From Sipunculus nudus (lineage: Eukaryota > Annelida > Sipuncula > Golfingiida > Sipunculidae): a DNA stretch of 64,000 nt. The stretch is from the NCBI GenBank assembly GCA_026874595.1, contig CM049317.1, positions 50,616,401 through 50,680,400 of the forward strand, in the 5' to 3' direction. The translations under genes were made by a program, and so were the position numbers. Under the pieces are notes generated by a model, which saw nothing but the letters and a program-made list of their open reading frames with translations, had not been told where the DNA came from and did no database searches. Of this stretch, positions 46,217 through 57,885 are shown in pieces; position 1 is the first letter of the stretch, and each line of letters starts with the position of its first letter.

Positions 46217-47311
46217 TATTTCTCACTTCCATTAAACTGTTTATTGAATCACATTTCAGTTAATTGCGGTGTAAATAATTATGACTACGTTTGAAAAGCC
46301 AAAAAAGGTATCAGGCAGTTTACTTTAGATAAATCAGTGCAGAAGAGCGAATTATTTAAAATTTTTATTTTATATTTAGGATACAAGTTTCGGATTATCA
46401 GGAGACAAAACAATAAAACATAATTATTTTGCTATACAGATCAAATCACGTCATAAAAAAATGTTTTTGTTTTTAATTTTATTTTCTTGAAAGAATTGTC
46501 TGGTGAAATCGAAATTGTCAACCTTTTTCTCCCTTATACATCAATTTTTACAAGAATATACACAGGAAATATCCAGTATGAATGCATTTCATTGAACGGA
46601 CACAAGACGGAGCTGAAAAAGAGAAGCGGTATTACCGTAATTAATAAAGAAGACATATTCTCAGGTTGACCATCAGGAGACACACCGTTAGATAACAATA
46701 TCTAACGGGCAGACAACACTCAAGGAATACACTTTCTTCACATCCAACATTGTTCTGAATTTTGCTTCGTTACCTTTATATGATATAGCGGCTGGTTATT
46801 TTTTTTGTAACTATGTCCAGTTTCACATTGATGTGATTTCCGTAATATTGTTGCATGGCAGTGATATAATAAGCCGTGTCCTTGGTTATATACATGTATT
46901 TGTCTTTTTAATAAACATACAAGGCAGGTATACTTCCGGAACATCACATTTAAATTACCGTACAGTCAAATTGCGAAATAATAAGTTTATTGTCTGCAGT
47001 CCCTTTGTGTATTCCTACTGACACAAATGTATTAACAGGTCAGGAAATGTTAAATGAGAGCCTCATAGAATAATAACATATGGTCAGGGAAACGTAGTTA
47101 ATAATATTAATATTGTAGTGTTTATTGTTATCATTGATTGTGTTAATCAGTAGATCGGTTTGTTTATGTATCAAGCGATGGAACTTGCTGGACGACGGTA
47201 TGTATGACAGAAGATCCTGGAGGTCTAGAAGCTTCTGGGAGGCTATACTTGTATTTTTCATGTAGATAGTTCCAGAACACCCGGTTCTAGAAGCTTCGTT
47301 GTAGTGCCGAT
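46213..47311. other. No gene seen
   Basis: AT-rich. A 128-codon minus-strand open frame (47040-47426) crosses the G-run and has no family features. Confidence 0.5.
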
Positions 47312-47473
47312 ACAGGCGCGGATACAGGATTTTTGGCAGGGAGAGGTCAACGGGTGTCATGCATAAGAAATGTCTAAAAAAAGGTCGAAGGTTAAGAGCC
47401 GGGTGGGGGGGGGGGGGGGGTTGCATAAGATTTGTCTAAAAAAGATCTCCCCCCCCCCCCCCGATCCACGCCT
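47312..47473. repeat. MITE-like inverted repeat with G and C runs
   Basis: CAGGCGCGGAT at the left is roughly mirrored by ATCCACGCCTG at the right (10 of 11). Inside are ACAGGATTTTTGGCAGGG, a G run (about 47405-47420) and a C run (about 47449-47462). Confidence 0.4.
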
Positions 47474-47639
47474 GCGATATACAAGTAGGGGTCACTGCCA
47501 CCTCGGGGAGGTTAGTCAGACAGAGTAGAATCGTGCTTTGGACGACGTGTCCTGAGATGTAGATTACCACCAAGCGGGGTGTATTGTCGAATTCCGCTAG
47601 AGGACGATTATTGGTCCTGGGGTTTTATGTTTAGCCGAG

Positions 47640-48085
47640 CAGGTAGTAGGAATCATTCGTGTGTTGAAGAATTGTATTTAGAGCCAGTAAATGGTGGGCA
47701 AGTGCCAGAGCACTGTGTATTCTGAAGTATACTGTTTGTAAGAATGGACAGTTAAGGATAAGGGAAAGCCGTTTGTGACGTTCTCGGAAATTAACTCGTC
47801 TTGCTGCATCTCCTAGAATCGAAATCTCTGGACTTTTGCGTGAAAGTTACCGGGATATATATCTGTCCGCTGCGTGTGTGGTGTGACATCTACATTCCGA
47901 TAGGATTCCTATATACCACTGCTTGTGACACCATTTTTGTCCTCCGGTGGCTCGTTAAAATTTCTTTAATACTTCCGGCTTGGTATGCCCTAAACATAAG
48001 TTATACTGTTTTTGCCAATATCCTGTTCTAAAGTCAATAAAGACTTCTGACTACCCATAAAGCTTTCATCCGCGCATTTTTGTCA
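47640..48085 (+). mobile_element. Possible LTR remnant
   Basis: GTCAATAAAGACTTCTG (polyadenylation-like AATAAA) is followed by GCGCATTTTTGTCA and then CTGGCGTTTATAACAG. This resembles the end of an LTR followed by a primer-binding-site-like TGG. No left end was located, so this is only a suggestion. Confidence 0.2.
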
Positions 48086-49991
48086 CTGGCGTTTATAACA
48101 GACACACACCCGCCGGCGATGGTACACTATTTATGATGTAGCTTTTAAACCACACAAAAAGAAATATACTGTTGATTATGGGATTAAAAACAGTTTATAT
48201 AAGCAACGACCGGGTGAATTGTATTATTTTTCTTTTGGGTTTTAAATTATACTGGTCGAGAAACAAAAACGTGCTACACTTTAATATGTACAACGCTACG
48301 CTAAATATATTTCCATAACATGGAAAGTAACGAACAAGAGAAAAATTAGGCCATACAATTAACTGTGTTGTAAAACTGATTCGCCGCTCCTGTTTTCGTG
48401 CATCATATTTTTTATTTGTAAATGAAGACAATGTTTTGATAATATTGCTTATTTGTGCCGTGGCTCAAAATAATTGCTAAAGGCACAGAAAAAAGGGCAA
48501 ATTTAGTATTGAGCATCCACACCATTTCAAGACGTGAAGCACTTTTTTGTATTTTCTAGGAAAGCTGGCAAATTTCACGTGTTGTGTCTCAACTGGTTAA
48601 GAAAAACAAAGAAAAATGATTCGCCCGCTCGCAACCATTCTTCTTGTTCCCAGAGTCCATCGAGCAATATTTATTTTGTTAATAACATTTCTTTGTACTT
48701 GGTGCTAGTCCAGAAAAAAGAGCAGAATAATCATTATTTTGGTGAGGATTAATGAAGCATTCGTTATCTCTGGTTAATATGGTAAATTAGAGTTGGCAAG
48801 TGGAAAGAAGCGTTGGACACGTGGTCCCAGTGGTATTTACCACTGGTCAACTGGAGCTTGTTGGAGTAAATTTATTTGTCCCACTTGGCGACCTTCACCT
48901 TTATCTACAGCAATGACAGCACCAACGAGGAAATAATGAAACCATGAAACTGTAAAAGTACTTTTGGTGACAAATGTAACATGAAACATATATCATAAAT
49001 CATTTCCTGTTTGGTTAGTATGACAACCCAAACATCCAGTCATTAGGCCTTTTATACTGGTAACTGGGTACCGAAGGTTACAAGTCGTTTGCACCACTTG
49101 ACACCTGGTGATCATCAGAAACCCCAGAGGTAACAAATGTAGCATAATAACGATATTTTATCCTGAGGACTGAGACACTGGGAGATAATGAAACTCAACC
49201 TCCTATTTTCAGGATTTCTGAAGGTCATATAAAAGCATTAGGAACTGTAAATTACTTTTATCAATTTGGGTTTTCCATGAAAAGAAGTCTTGGAATTTAT
49301 CTTCTGTCGTCTTGTATTATGTTTCCTCACGATAACACCTGTGACCGTGGGTTTTTCTTCATACACAGGACGTCAACATATTTTCCTTTGTAGTTTTTTT
49401 CGGACAAGGTTTTAATGTTACCAGTAATGAATCTACAGCTGATACTGCATTCGTTAAAACCGTAAATAGTTAACATAAACATTTCAACGATGGTCGTGAC
49501 AATAAAATCTTTAATGAGAGGGAATGACCGCAAAATAAAGATTTACACAACCATTGTGATCAGCGCACGCTTTATAAACTTATTTTTGACCATACAGAAC
49601 GTTGGCAGATCATTTTTTTTTTTACAGAAAGAGCTCATTACACATCAATTGGTGTTCTTGGAGGCAATTTACGATATCTGGAAAGTCAGATGCGCGGCCA
49701 TGGTGAAAAGCGCGACATAAGAAATATAAAGATCCCAAAGAGACATCTGATGATAGTAACAACATCCCTAAATACGATTTACTTTCAGAGTTCATTGACT
49801 GCAAAGATGAATATGTACCTCATATCTGACTTACGATGAGGTTAAAACGCTTATTGATTTATTAACTACTGAATTTGTAATAAGTATACTGAACTTTCAT
49901 TTCCCCCCTTCCTTCTGTATATTTTCATTTATTTCATATTTCCATTTATTTTATATTTACTGTAATTCCTTGTACGAATAAATATATACAT
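48086..49991. other. No gene seen
   Basis: AT-rich, no repeats recognised. Confidence 0.5.
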
Positions 49992-50890
49992 TGTTACGAA
50001 ACCTAATATCAACAGATCAAGTAGTCGTTACGAAAATAAATTAGTAATGGAGATAAAAACACAATCAGATATTGTAACACTAGGCAGCGTGAAATGTCAA
50101 GGGGAATGAATAAAAAAAGTCAGCGTTTTTTTGTTAACAAATAATTTTAATTTATTCTTAAAACAACCCTAACATTACAATACACTAAATCAATATAATT
50201 TCACAGTATAAGAACATTACAACAGTAAATCAATACAAATATATAAATAAAGTGTACAGTACCTCGATACCACCACTGTCACAGCGACAAAAAGTCCTTT
50301 AAAGCATATGATCCAGATGAACAGTTCACATAAATCTTCTCAGAGAATATCAGTCTTGTTCAATCACGATATCAGTTTGTTGTAATCCCGAAGTAAAGTT
50401 CTTGCTTTAATCCCGAAAGCAAACTGAAGACTATATAAGATCCGTCACAAATTAAAAAGAAAATCTATAACTGCCGCTATTATCGGTAAAGGTCCACAAA
50501 CTGACACACACTCTTTTGTGTCCGTTTAAATTTTTCTATCCTCTCTCTCGGCTCTAAAACACAGCCCTCCATTTATAATTTCTCACCCCAAACCGAGAAC
50601 TTTCCATTTCCCGAACAATCTATAGAACCTAACATAATACACACTACACACGCGCCCGAAGAACAAACTAGAACAAGGAACGCTGTGTCTCTACGTGTCA
50701 GGGTTCACACGGCACAGATTAAACCGAGCGCTGTGTAGAGTTCACACGTTGGCCGAACCCGGCCAGCTAGGACAAGGAACCCTGTAGCATAGCAACGCCC
50801 AGGGCTTGAGCCCAGCACGAATCACTATGTCAACAACGCACAATAAAAGAGACATGTCAACAGCTCACAATAAAACAGACATCTGTAACA
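49992..50890 (-). mobile_element. Candidate solo LTR (~0.9 kb)
   Basis: Read on the minus strand the segment starts TGTTACAGATG and ends TTTCGTAACA (TG...CA with inverted TGTTAC/GTAACA). A TATA box TATAAAT lies at 50577-50571 and a polyadenylation signal AATAAA at 50156-50151, in the right order for U3-R-U5. There is no second copy and no internal domain. The target duplication cannot be judged because both flanks are TA-rich. Confidence 0.55.
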
Positions 50891-50945
50891 ATATATATAT
50901 TGTTACGAAGACAAATAAATAAGGGGAAAATCCTGGGCCGATCAG

Positions 50946-50999
50946 GGAGTCGAACCCAGGCCGGTGGCAAACAAGTACGGCGTACCAACCGCATCGCTA
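50946..50999 (-). other. tRNA-like A and B boxes in 3' LTR of the TRIM
   Basis: A box TAGCGATGCGG (50999-50989) has one mismatch. B box GGTTCGACTCC (50956-50946) is a perfect consensus match. The 43-bp spacing is the same as in the other LTR. Confidence 0.6.
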
Positions 51000-51223
51000 G
51001 CAAAGCAAGCTTCACTAGCGAGGTAGTTCGGTCCGCTTTTATGTCACCCCCGTAACACACCCCCTCTCAAGAGCGTTCTGCTATCAGATGAAGACTATTT
51101 ATACCAGGAGTCACACTTTGGTGAGCTTATTCCCTGAGCCACGAAGTTTACCGTTACGTTGGACGAGCCACCATTTTGTTACGAAAAGAAATTGTTGAAG
51201 GGAAAAACCCCTTGGTCGATCCC

Positions 51224-51276
51224 GGAGCGAACCCAGGTCGGTGGCGCACATGTCCGGCGAACCGACCGCTTCGCTA
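51224..51276 (-). other. tRNA-like A and B boxes in 5' LTR of the TRIM
   Basis: A box TAGCGAAGCGG (51276-51266) fits TRGYNNARNNG exactly. B box GGTTCGCTCC (51233-51224) is one base short of GGTTCGANTCC. The starts are 43 bp apart, as in a tRNA gene. Confidence 0.6.
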
Positions 51277-51330
51277 GCAAAGCAAGCTTCACTTGCGAGA
51301 CAGTTCGGTCCGCTTTTATGTCACACCCGT

Positions 51331-51334
<4 letters not shown>

Positions 51335-51405
<71 letters not shown>
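51335..51405. repeat. (TA)n microsatellite
   Basis: About 35 TA units, directly abutting the TRIM. Confidence 0.95.
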
Positions 51406-51409
<4 letters not shown>

Positions 51410-51829
51410 GGTGATACTTAGTAAACTTGTGACACGTAGATTTAATACCAACTTAGGTCTTAACTGATGTATAAAAGTATGGTGATGTTTTGAACATGTG
51501 CAGCACACAATGTTTTACACATACTGTACATTGACACAGGATTTGTTAGTTGATTTCTGGTTTGTACGCAAATTATTTTTATCCGAATTCCTACCATTTT
51601 GGCATAATGCTAAGGCAATTTCATTTAGCTCCATGCACCAATGTGAAAGTAAAGTTAATAACTTGGAAAACAATACTTAACAGTGAATGGATCTTAAATA
51701 AATGTGGTGAATGTCATTGATACTGATTGTCTAAACAGTCATAATGGTCAGACTAGATGTTTTTAATAAAAAAAACAGTGTTTCATAATCAATATATATA
51801 CAGATAGATATATTGGGCTAGTAGTCTAG
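51406..51829. other. No gene seen
   Basis: AT-rich, unstructured. Confidence 0.6.
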
Positions 51830-51917
51830 GAGCAGACGGCGGTCAGAACGGGACGCGAACCGATTGCCTAGCGGTCTCAAGTCTAGTGCCTTTATCATCA
51901 CGCCACCACGCTCCATC
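51830..51917 (-). mobile_element. tRNA-Ser-like SINE head or tRNA pseudogene
   Basis: The minus strand reads GGAGCGTGGTGGCGTGATG, ATAAAGGC, an anticodon arm CTAGACTTGAGACC (anticodon TGA, Ser-like) and a B box CGGTTCGCGTCCC. The long variable arm of a true tRNA-Ser is absent, so a working gene is unlikely. Confidence 0.5.
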
Positions 51918-52144
51918 CTAACTTTATATCCAAACTTTACAAAACTTTTCGTAGATCATGTTGACAGAAACAGAAACAAACGGACGGACGAAAGGACAAA
52001 CTGTCAGGGTGAAGAAAAATGTCTTAGAAAATTATTTTAGAAAAAAACTATCGCAGAAGATTAGTTTCGAAAATGTCACCTATCAAAAGTGCATCCCGCA
52101 CGCCTAGCGCCTACAATCAGACAAAATCAAATGATATCATGTTC

Positions 52145-52470
52145 ATTAACCGGTGCCTCGACATCTGAGCCGTAAAACGTCCAGCCTTCTACGCTGGCGA
52201 CCCGGATTCGATCCCAGTGCTACCATGCGAATAGGTTTGAGTGGCCCGTCCAAGATCGGTGGTTCTCTCAGGGTTCCCCGGCTTCCTCCACCTCTCTCAC
52301 TACGATCTTCAACTCTATCATTATCTGCTACTTTCGCCTTAAATGTCTAACTGTAAAACAGACTCAATCTGTAAAACTTTGTCGTTGCTCAGGGAGCCTC
52401 TGCGGGCCGGATTTTCTGGAGACCTGTGACTTGCTCGAGCGCCGAATTAACTTTCAGTCAGTCATGTTCA
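52145..52470 (+). mobile_element. tRNA-derived SINE (second family)
   Basis: The head has AAAACGTCCAGCCTTCTACG and B-box-like GGATTCGATCCC. The body contains AGTGGCCCGTCCAAGATCGG, TCTCAGGGTTCCCCGGCTTC and a conserved-looking tail ending AACTTTCAGTCAGTCATG. The A box is poorly preserved. Confidence 0.55.
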
Positions 52471-53095
52471 ATACCTTTACCAAACTATGAAGACTGGAGT
52501 TAATAAAGGGTAACGGAAGGTCATTATGCAGTCCTATTACCAACATTGCTTTTAAAAACATAATGATAACTAACCGGAATAATTTTGTTATCTCAATATA
52601 TTTCAACGTTAAGCAAGTGCTGTTTTTTTAGTGAGGTCCTGCTACAATTCAAAATGAGATTCAACAAAGAAAAAATTACAAAACAGCACGAGTTCAATAT
52701 AAGGGTAGGGGTGACATACTTGACAGTCCAGTATTTTCACAAGATTTAATAGAGTTCATTAAATATGTAAACAGCCAAATATATCTAATGAACATATGGG
52801 TTTTTGCTAATAGCTAAAATAAAACATTGACAAAGAGCCTATAGTATGACAACGACACTTAGATGAATATCAGGTAGAAGGGATTAAAAGGTTTTAAAAC
52901 ATAAAATAATTTACTTTTGCAGGAGTGTGCGTTTTAACGTTTTCTTGAAAGACAAATACACTTGGCTTCACGTGGAGGAACAGCAAGACGGTTCCGGTGA
53001 AAAGCTCCTGAGTATGACAATGAAGTTTTTTATTGTTTTTTTATGAACTTTATTCCTTTAACATGGAACATACAATAAGTTGTAATAACTAATAC
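52471..53095. other. No gene seen
   Basis: AT-rich, unstructured. Confidence 0.6.
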
Positions 53096-53392
53096 GAGGC
53101 ACTCTCCATGGCTCGGATATTGGAGCTCGGTAGTCTGTAAGGCTTGAGGAACCCGGAAGATCCGTGTTTGGTTTCGGGAGTACAACGTTACCAAAGTAAC
53201 TAGCTCAGACATCTTATGTTTCTTGGATTATTCCTAACCCCGTCAACACAAATTAAAAGATAAAAACAGAAACCTTACTAAAAGCATATACGGTCGTTTA
53301 AAGTGTTTTTCAAATATCACGTGGTATAGATACCTTCGTCTTCATTCTAAAGACAGTGAGACCAGCAGGCCTCAAACCTATACTCAAAGATA
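53096..53392 (+). mobile_element. tRNA-derived SINE, copy 2 of the 34.2-kb family
   Basis: Tail matches 34.2-34.4 kb: CTTGGATTATTCCTAACCCC, GGTATAGATACCTTCGTCTT and GACAGTGAGACCAGCAGGCC. The head is more diverged, with TCGGTAGTCTGTAAGGC and TTTGGTTTCGGGAG. Confidence 0.55.
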
Positions 53393-55021
53393 TTATTACA
53401 AAGTTTCATTAGTAAAATGATCACGATTCATGAATAAAATTCTGTCTCGCTTGCTTGGAAATATGAACGTTGGTGAATGAAATTGCAAACTTCTACTTTG
53501 TTATTTTGTAATAAAAAGGTTGATCGTCTAGACAATCAGCGTAATTTGACCAAATTGTTTATTAGAATTCAAAAAAATATCTTCAAATGGATGGAATCAA
53601 ATATAATTCGGTCAAACGATCAAAATGTAGTTTCTTATTTTAACAGAGTTAAAAGCAAAGTTTGAGACCTCAGGTCATGAAAGCGAACAAATGGAAACGT
53701 GAAGCCCCGACAGGACCCATTGAATTGTGAAACTCGGGATTACACTGTCAATAACGAATAGTTGACCAGACTTTCATGGAATCGAGAATAAACAAATACG
53801 GCAAGTTCAAACTACAGACTTTAGTGGAGAGAAACACATCAAAAGGTCCACAAACAATATGCAACCGTTTTTTTAACATGTTTGACTCATGTAAAAAAGT
53901 TTTTACTTTTTCTATTGTTACGGGGTGGCATAAAAGCGGACCGAACTGTCTCGCTATAGAAAAACTCGTTATTTTCTTCCATACTTCAACATATTTTATC
54001 GAACTTAACCGGTCTGTATTCTACCTTTGCAGTAATTCTGATGGTATTTTGTCTGTACCTGACGTTTGTACTATTCGAGAACTTCTTGATCACCCTTTAG
54101 TTTGGGCTTAACCAATTTTATTGACGTGATTAGTGATTATAGGTAAACAGTTTAATGATAAATATCACCGGTTGTTTGAAAAGTTGGAAATAAGACAAAA
54201 TTTAATAATGTTATATAGACGAACTCAGGTTAAAACGGTTATCATAGACTTGATCGAAGGAACCAAATATTTCGCTTAGGAAAGAACATGTCTTTAAAGC
54301 ATTTTGACGTTTTCATAAATCATTCCCTAGGAACCCCCTCCCGCCTTTGAAGTATATCTGCATCCGGCCCTGGCTTAGTTATAAATCTGATTTACGTCAC
54401 GATTTGCTTTAGTATGGACCTTTATTATATTCTTTATTTGTATTAGCTGAATCACAAGATTTAGAAAACAAAAATCGGTTCACATTTTCATAAACGCTGG
54501 CGCTATGCTCTCCTAACCTATTCCATTACATAATGACCATTGGATTCACGATCTTTCAATGTCTCAATGCCCTGACACAGATAACCATGTGTGCGGTGGT
54601 GCTGGAAGACTTTCTACATAACTCTCTCTCTCATTCAAATGCAAATAGAAGAAAACTTTATAAGATGTAAACTCCGGCAATGCTTGTCTGTATTAAGCGT
54701 TTTTTTTATGCTAATTACCCAATATTATCATTCGATAAATAATCCAGCCGTAAAAATGATCCATTTGAAATGGCCCTTGTGACGCCAACTTGTGCCTTTT
54801 AATAAAACCGAGCACCTGTGACATATAAATTCTTTCTGGACCATTTAATATTGTGAAATGCATGTGCAAACATCGGCAGCTGTTTCGTCCATCAATGCTG
54901 CGTGTTATTTCCTGATCCTGGCTAGGCGAACATGTCCTGATATTATTGAAAAACACGCACCAACGCAATAGAAAATCGATACGTACCTTTGCTGACCAGT
55001 ACAATAACCGATGAAAAATGT
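53393..55021. other. No gene seen
   Basis: Noncoding apart from the TRIM LTR fragment at 53916. Long open frames here (53776-54111 plus; 54711-55253 minus) run through repeat DNA and show no domain. Confidence 0.5.
53916..53955 (+). mobile_element. TRIM LTR fragment, opposite orientation
   Basis: TGTTACGGGGTGGCATAAAA and GCGGACCGAACTGTCTCGCT match the first 40 bp of the LTRs at 51 kb. The remainder is missing. Confidence 0.7.
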
Positions 55022-55165
55022 ACAGTGGAACCCCACAATTACGACCACCTTGGAGACTGACCAAAGTGGTCGTTATTTTGAGGTAGTCGTATTTGTGAAA
55101 CTCTAAATTACCTGGATCATATATTCGGGACCAAGAAAAGTGGTCGTAATTGTGGGGGTGGTCGC
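55022..55165. mobile_element. pogo/Tigger-like MITE
   Basis: Begins TACAGTGGAACCCC, the CAGTGGAACC type of start seen in pogo-like elements, preceded by TA. CCCCACAATTACGACCAC (55031-55048) is perfectly mirrored at 55140-55157. The AAAGTGGTCGTTATTTTGAG words between are internal versions. The right CAGT end is not recognisable and runs into a G/C-run region. Confidence 0.6.
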
Positions 55166-55279
55166 AATTGCGGGGGAGGGGCGCAGGGGGCCATGGCCCC
55201 TCCCCCCCCCCCCCGGGTCGAATCCAGTACTTGCCATCCTTTTGGAATTTCACTTTATAAAATGTATATAAATATATAA

Positions 55280-55326
<47 letters not shown>

Positions 55327-55902
55327 ACCCCGCGGTCGAGCGAAAAGTATGCAGCTTCGCAACGTGTGAATGATCAACCGTGAAATAAAGTGACACGATG
55401 TTTACCGCTTCATATTTGCTGTGTTTAACTTAGGAGCACATCACACCGTGACATGAGCACGGACGCGCATTTAGGTAACAACTGGGGATTGCATAATCCT
55501 TTGTGTTCCAGTCCCGGGAACATCAACAGTACCGGTGTTCTTTGATGTTGCCCGGGGCGAGTGATCAGTGTCCGCCGGAGGTGCCGTATCGTGTCCGCAT
55601 TTGTCAGGTTCATTTACTCCTAGAATGTTGGTTCATGTACCAGAAACTAATCTTATTGAAACCATGGTTCGTAATTGAAAATAAAAAAAAAATCATATTT
55701 TCATACACTAAAATATATAACGTATAGTAATAATAATATTATTAATAATAGTAATATAAATATATATATATTCATAAATAAGTGCATATACACGTATATG
55801 TCACTGTTTTCATAGTACCCATTCATGCATAATAGCGCCCTAAACACCCCCCCCCCCTCCCCAGTCATGGCCCCCTCCCCTCCCTCAACCCTGGCTACGC
55901 CC

Positions 55903-55969
<67 letters not shown>

Positions 55970-56009
55970 CCCACTGCATCTTGCACCCACTATATCCTGC
56001 ATCCCACTC
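55166..56009. repeat. Microsatellite-rich stretch
   Basis: (TA)n tracts at about 55283-55320 and 55906-55970, and C-runs at 55201-55214 and 55850-55858. CCCTGGCTACGCCCCTG at about 55888 is a phrase often seen in invertebrate repeats. No gene. Confidence 0.7.
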
Positions 56010-56080
56010 TCATAGCTACGCTGGGAATCGAACCAGGGTCGTCAGAGATAATAGCAGAAGAAATCCTTCAACGGATTAAA
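56010..56080 (-). mobile_element. Degraded tRNA-like sequence
   Basis: The minus strand has a perfect B box GGTTCGATTCC in CCTGGTTCGATTCCCAG. No A box was found at the proper distance. Probably a SINE remnant. Confidence 0.35.
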
Positions 56081-57784
56081 TCCGGATTAAGTGTCAAAAT
56101 TGCACATAGTGCAGTGTTATAGGAAATTATATATTTTATAAGCATTCTGTAGTTTGATGATCTGGATCTAGGAATTTTTTAAGGAAAAATTCTTCATTTC
56201 TGACAATGCCATATGGGGTTAATGAGCTGCCTTTGAGGAGGTCTGCGCTTTTTGAGTGTATCATAAAATGCATAGGTGAGCTTGGGTTCTAGGGCCCTTT
56301 TTTATTTCTTAACTAAGTCTGAGCGGATTGAGGTTCAGAACACCTTGTATATCAGGTAATGTTACATGAATCACACTACGTCATTATTAGAATTCACCAT
56401 CAGGGATGCCGTCAGAGCCTGGAACACACGACCCGAACACAAATTTCCCTAAAGTCATAAATGATTTTCATTGAACTTTTGTTGAAGGATGAGCAGTAGG
56501 AATTTGTTTCAAATTATGCTTATATTTCATCAAAAGATATCATCTAGTGTTTGGAGAATTAATGTAGAATGTCGGGATATTGGATTGATTAAATTTGAGG
56601 CATGCTTCGATGAGAACATGGATGCTGGCGGAGGAGTGCGCTCTGTGATTACATTCAAACCTGTACACGCTCAAACCTGGCCATTTTGCCGTCGGATTGT
56701 GATTATGTAGAACAAGTTGGCTTGCAATCGTTTGCTTTACCTGGAGTGAGACTAAATATGGCTGGACTGTAACCTCAACCTTAATACATTATATAATGTA
56801 ATAAAAAACACGTTAAGGTATCGGACAGAACACATTGCGGAATTAATAATTGTATTTTTTTATTTTCTTAAATTAAAATGCAGTGCAATAATGCATTTAA
56901 TAGTGCCCGTTGTTGACGCAGCATGGCAGAAGGAATGTTCTTTCAAATATTTGTAAGAAGAAATCATTAAAAGCCTTGCATGTTGAGGTTTAATTGGGCG
57001 GGGATTCGATAAAGCATTCTTTAATTAAGCCAGTTTGTTATGTCAAATTGAGCTTACTGAAGATGGCCGAGCATTCAATTTTATTGTCCCATGGATAACG
57101 GATAAGATGAACTTAATTTACCTTAAGGGTCGCTTTGGAAACCCATATTTTTGCAGTGACATGCCATTTTATTCATTCATTATCTGCCTCGATAATCCTT
57201 GTGTGGTTTGTTAGTCTAACTAACGTTTCTCGCGAGATTCCCCGAGCAACCTGTCCTCATAAAGATTATTTAATGCGTGGATAAATCCGTAGGTTTTCTT
57301 AACTGAAAGTAACCTTTTAAGGGACACTTTTTTAATAGCCGCAGCTTTAATGTTTGCTTATAGAACGTATGTTGGCATCTAGAGGAACATTAATGTGTTA
57401 ATACCTACACAAAAGCACGCAAAGTGCCTTTATTCAAGGACACAGCTGATTTATCTCTCAGAGCTTAATATGTCTGTCAGTTAAGGGGCAACTATAGGGC
57501 TCAACAAATCTTTTCACACACGACAAAAATGCACGCACATAATTACAGGTATATCCCCTTTCCATGATATAAGGTAGGCCACAACAGGATGTAATGTCAC
57601 TTTTTTAATAGGCGTGCCAAAGACGAATCTTTTACCCCCTCGCTTACCAGTGTAGTATGCCCCGTAAACGAGTTGGCCGGAATAGGGGAATAGTCTTAAA
57701 AGCCGCATAAGGGTAGGCTGTACTAACAAATACCCCCCCCCCCCCCACACACACACACACACTGCCCTGAAGGTTAAGTCAACC
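56081..57784. other. No gene seen
   Basis: Contains a short GAGGAGGTCTGCGCTTTTTG fragment (56236-56255), resembling the tail of R1-like repeats; otherwise unexplained. C run 57734-57746 followed by (CA)n. Confidence 0.5.
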
Positions 57785-57885
57785 TCTCGGCACATGGCTT
57801 TGTTGTGTGCAGAGGACTCTTCATCCAGAACAGAGACTGGCAGTTATGTGATTGGCTAGAACAAAGTGTGACGTCACAGTCAAAC
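57785..57885 (+). repeat. R2-like fragment
   Basis: CAGAGACTGGCAGTTATGTG and ATTGGCTAGA (57851-57860), followed by GTGTGACGTCACAG, resemble the GTGGC/ATTGGC half of R2 with a CRE. Confidence 0.3.

Larger units (their letters stand above)
50901..51334 (-). mobile_element. TRIM: miniature LTR element with tRNA-like modules in its LTRs
   Basis: A 434-bp element, read on the minus strand. The 5' LTR is 51334-51177 (158 bp), the internal part 51176-51058 (119 bp) and the 3' LTR 51057-50901 (157 bp). Both LTRs start TGTTACGGG and end TTCGTAACA, and share ACATAAAAGCGGACCGAACT and GAAGCTTGCTTTGCTAGCGA. Three bases after the 5' LTR comes a primer-binding site TGGTGGCTCGTCC (51173-51161), close to the tRNA-Pro type TGGGGGCTCGTCC. 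A purine tract GAGAGGGGG (51068-51060) sits 2 bp before the 3' LTR. No coding capacity. The ends abut TA tracts on both sides, consistent with insertion into a (TA)n target. Confidence 0.75.

Noticed and set aside
51830-51917. Functional tRNA-Ser(TGA) gene
   Set aside because: No long variable arm and no convincing acceptor stem.
54711-55253. 180-codon minus-strand open frame, the longest in the window
   Set aside because: It runs through the pogo-like MITE and a C-run. Composition and repeats explain it, and no domain is visible.
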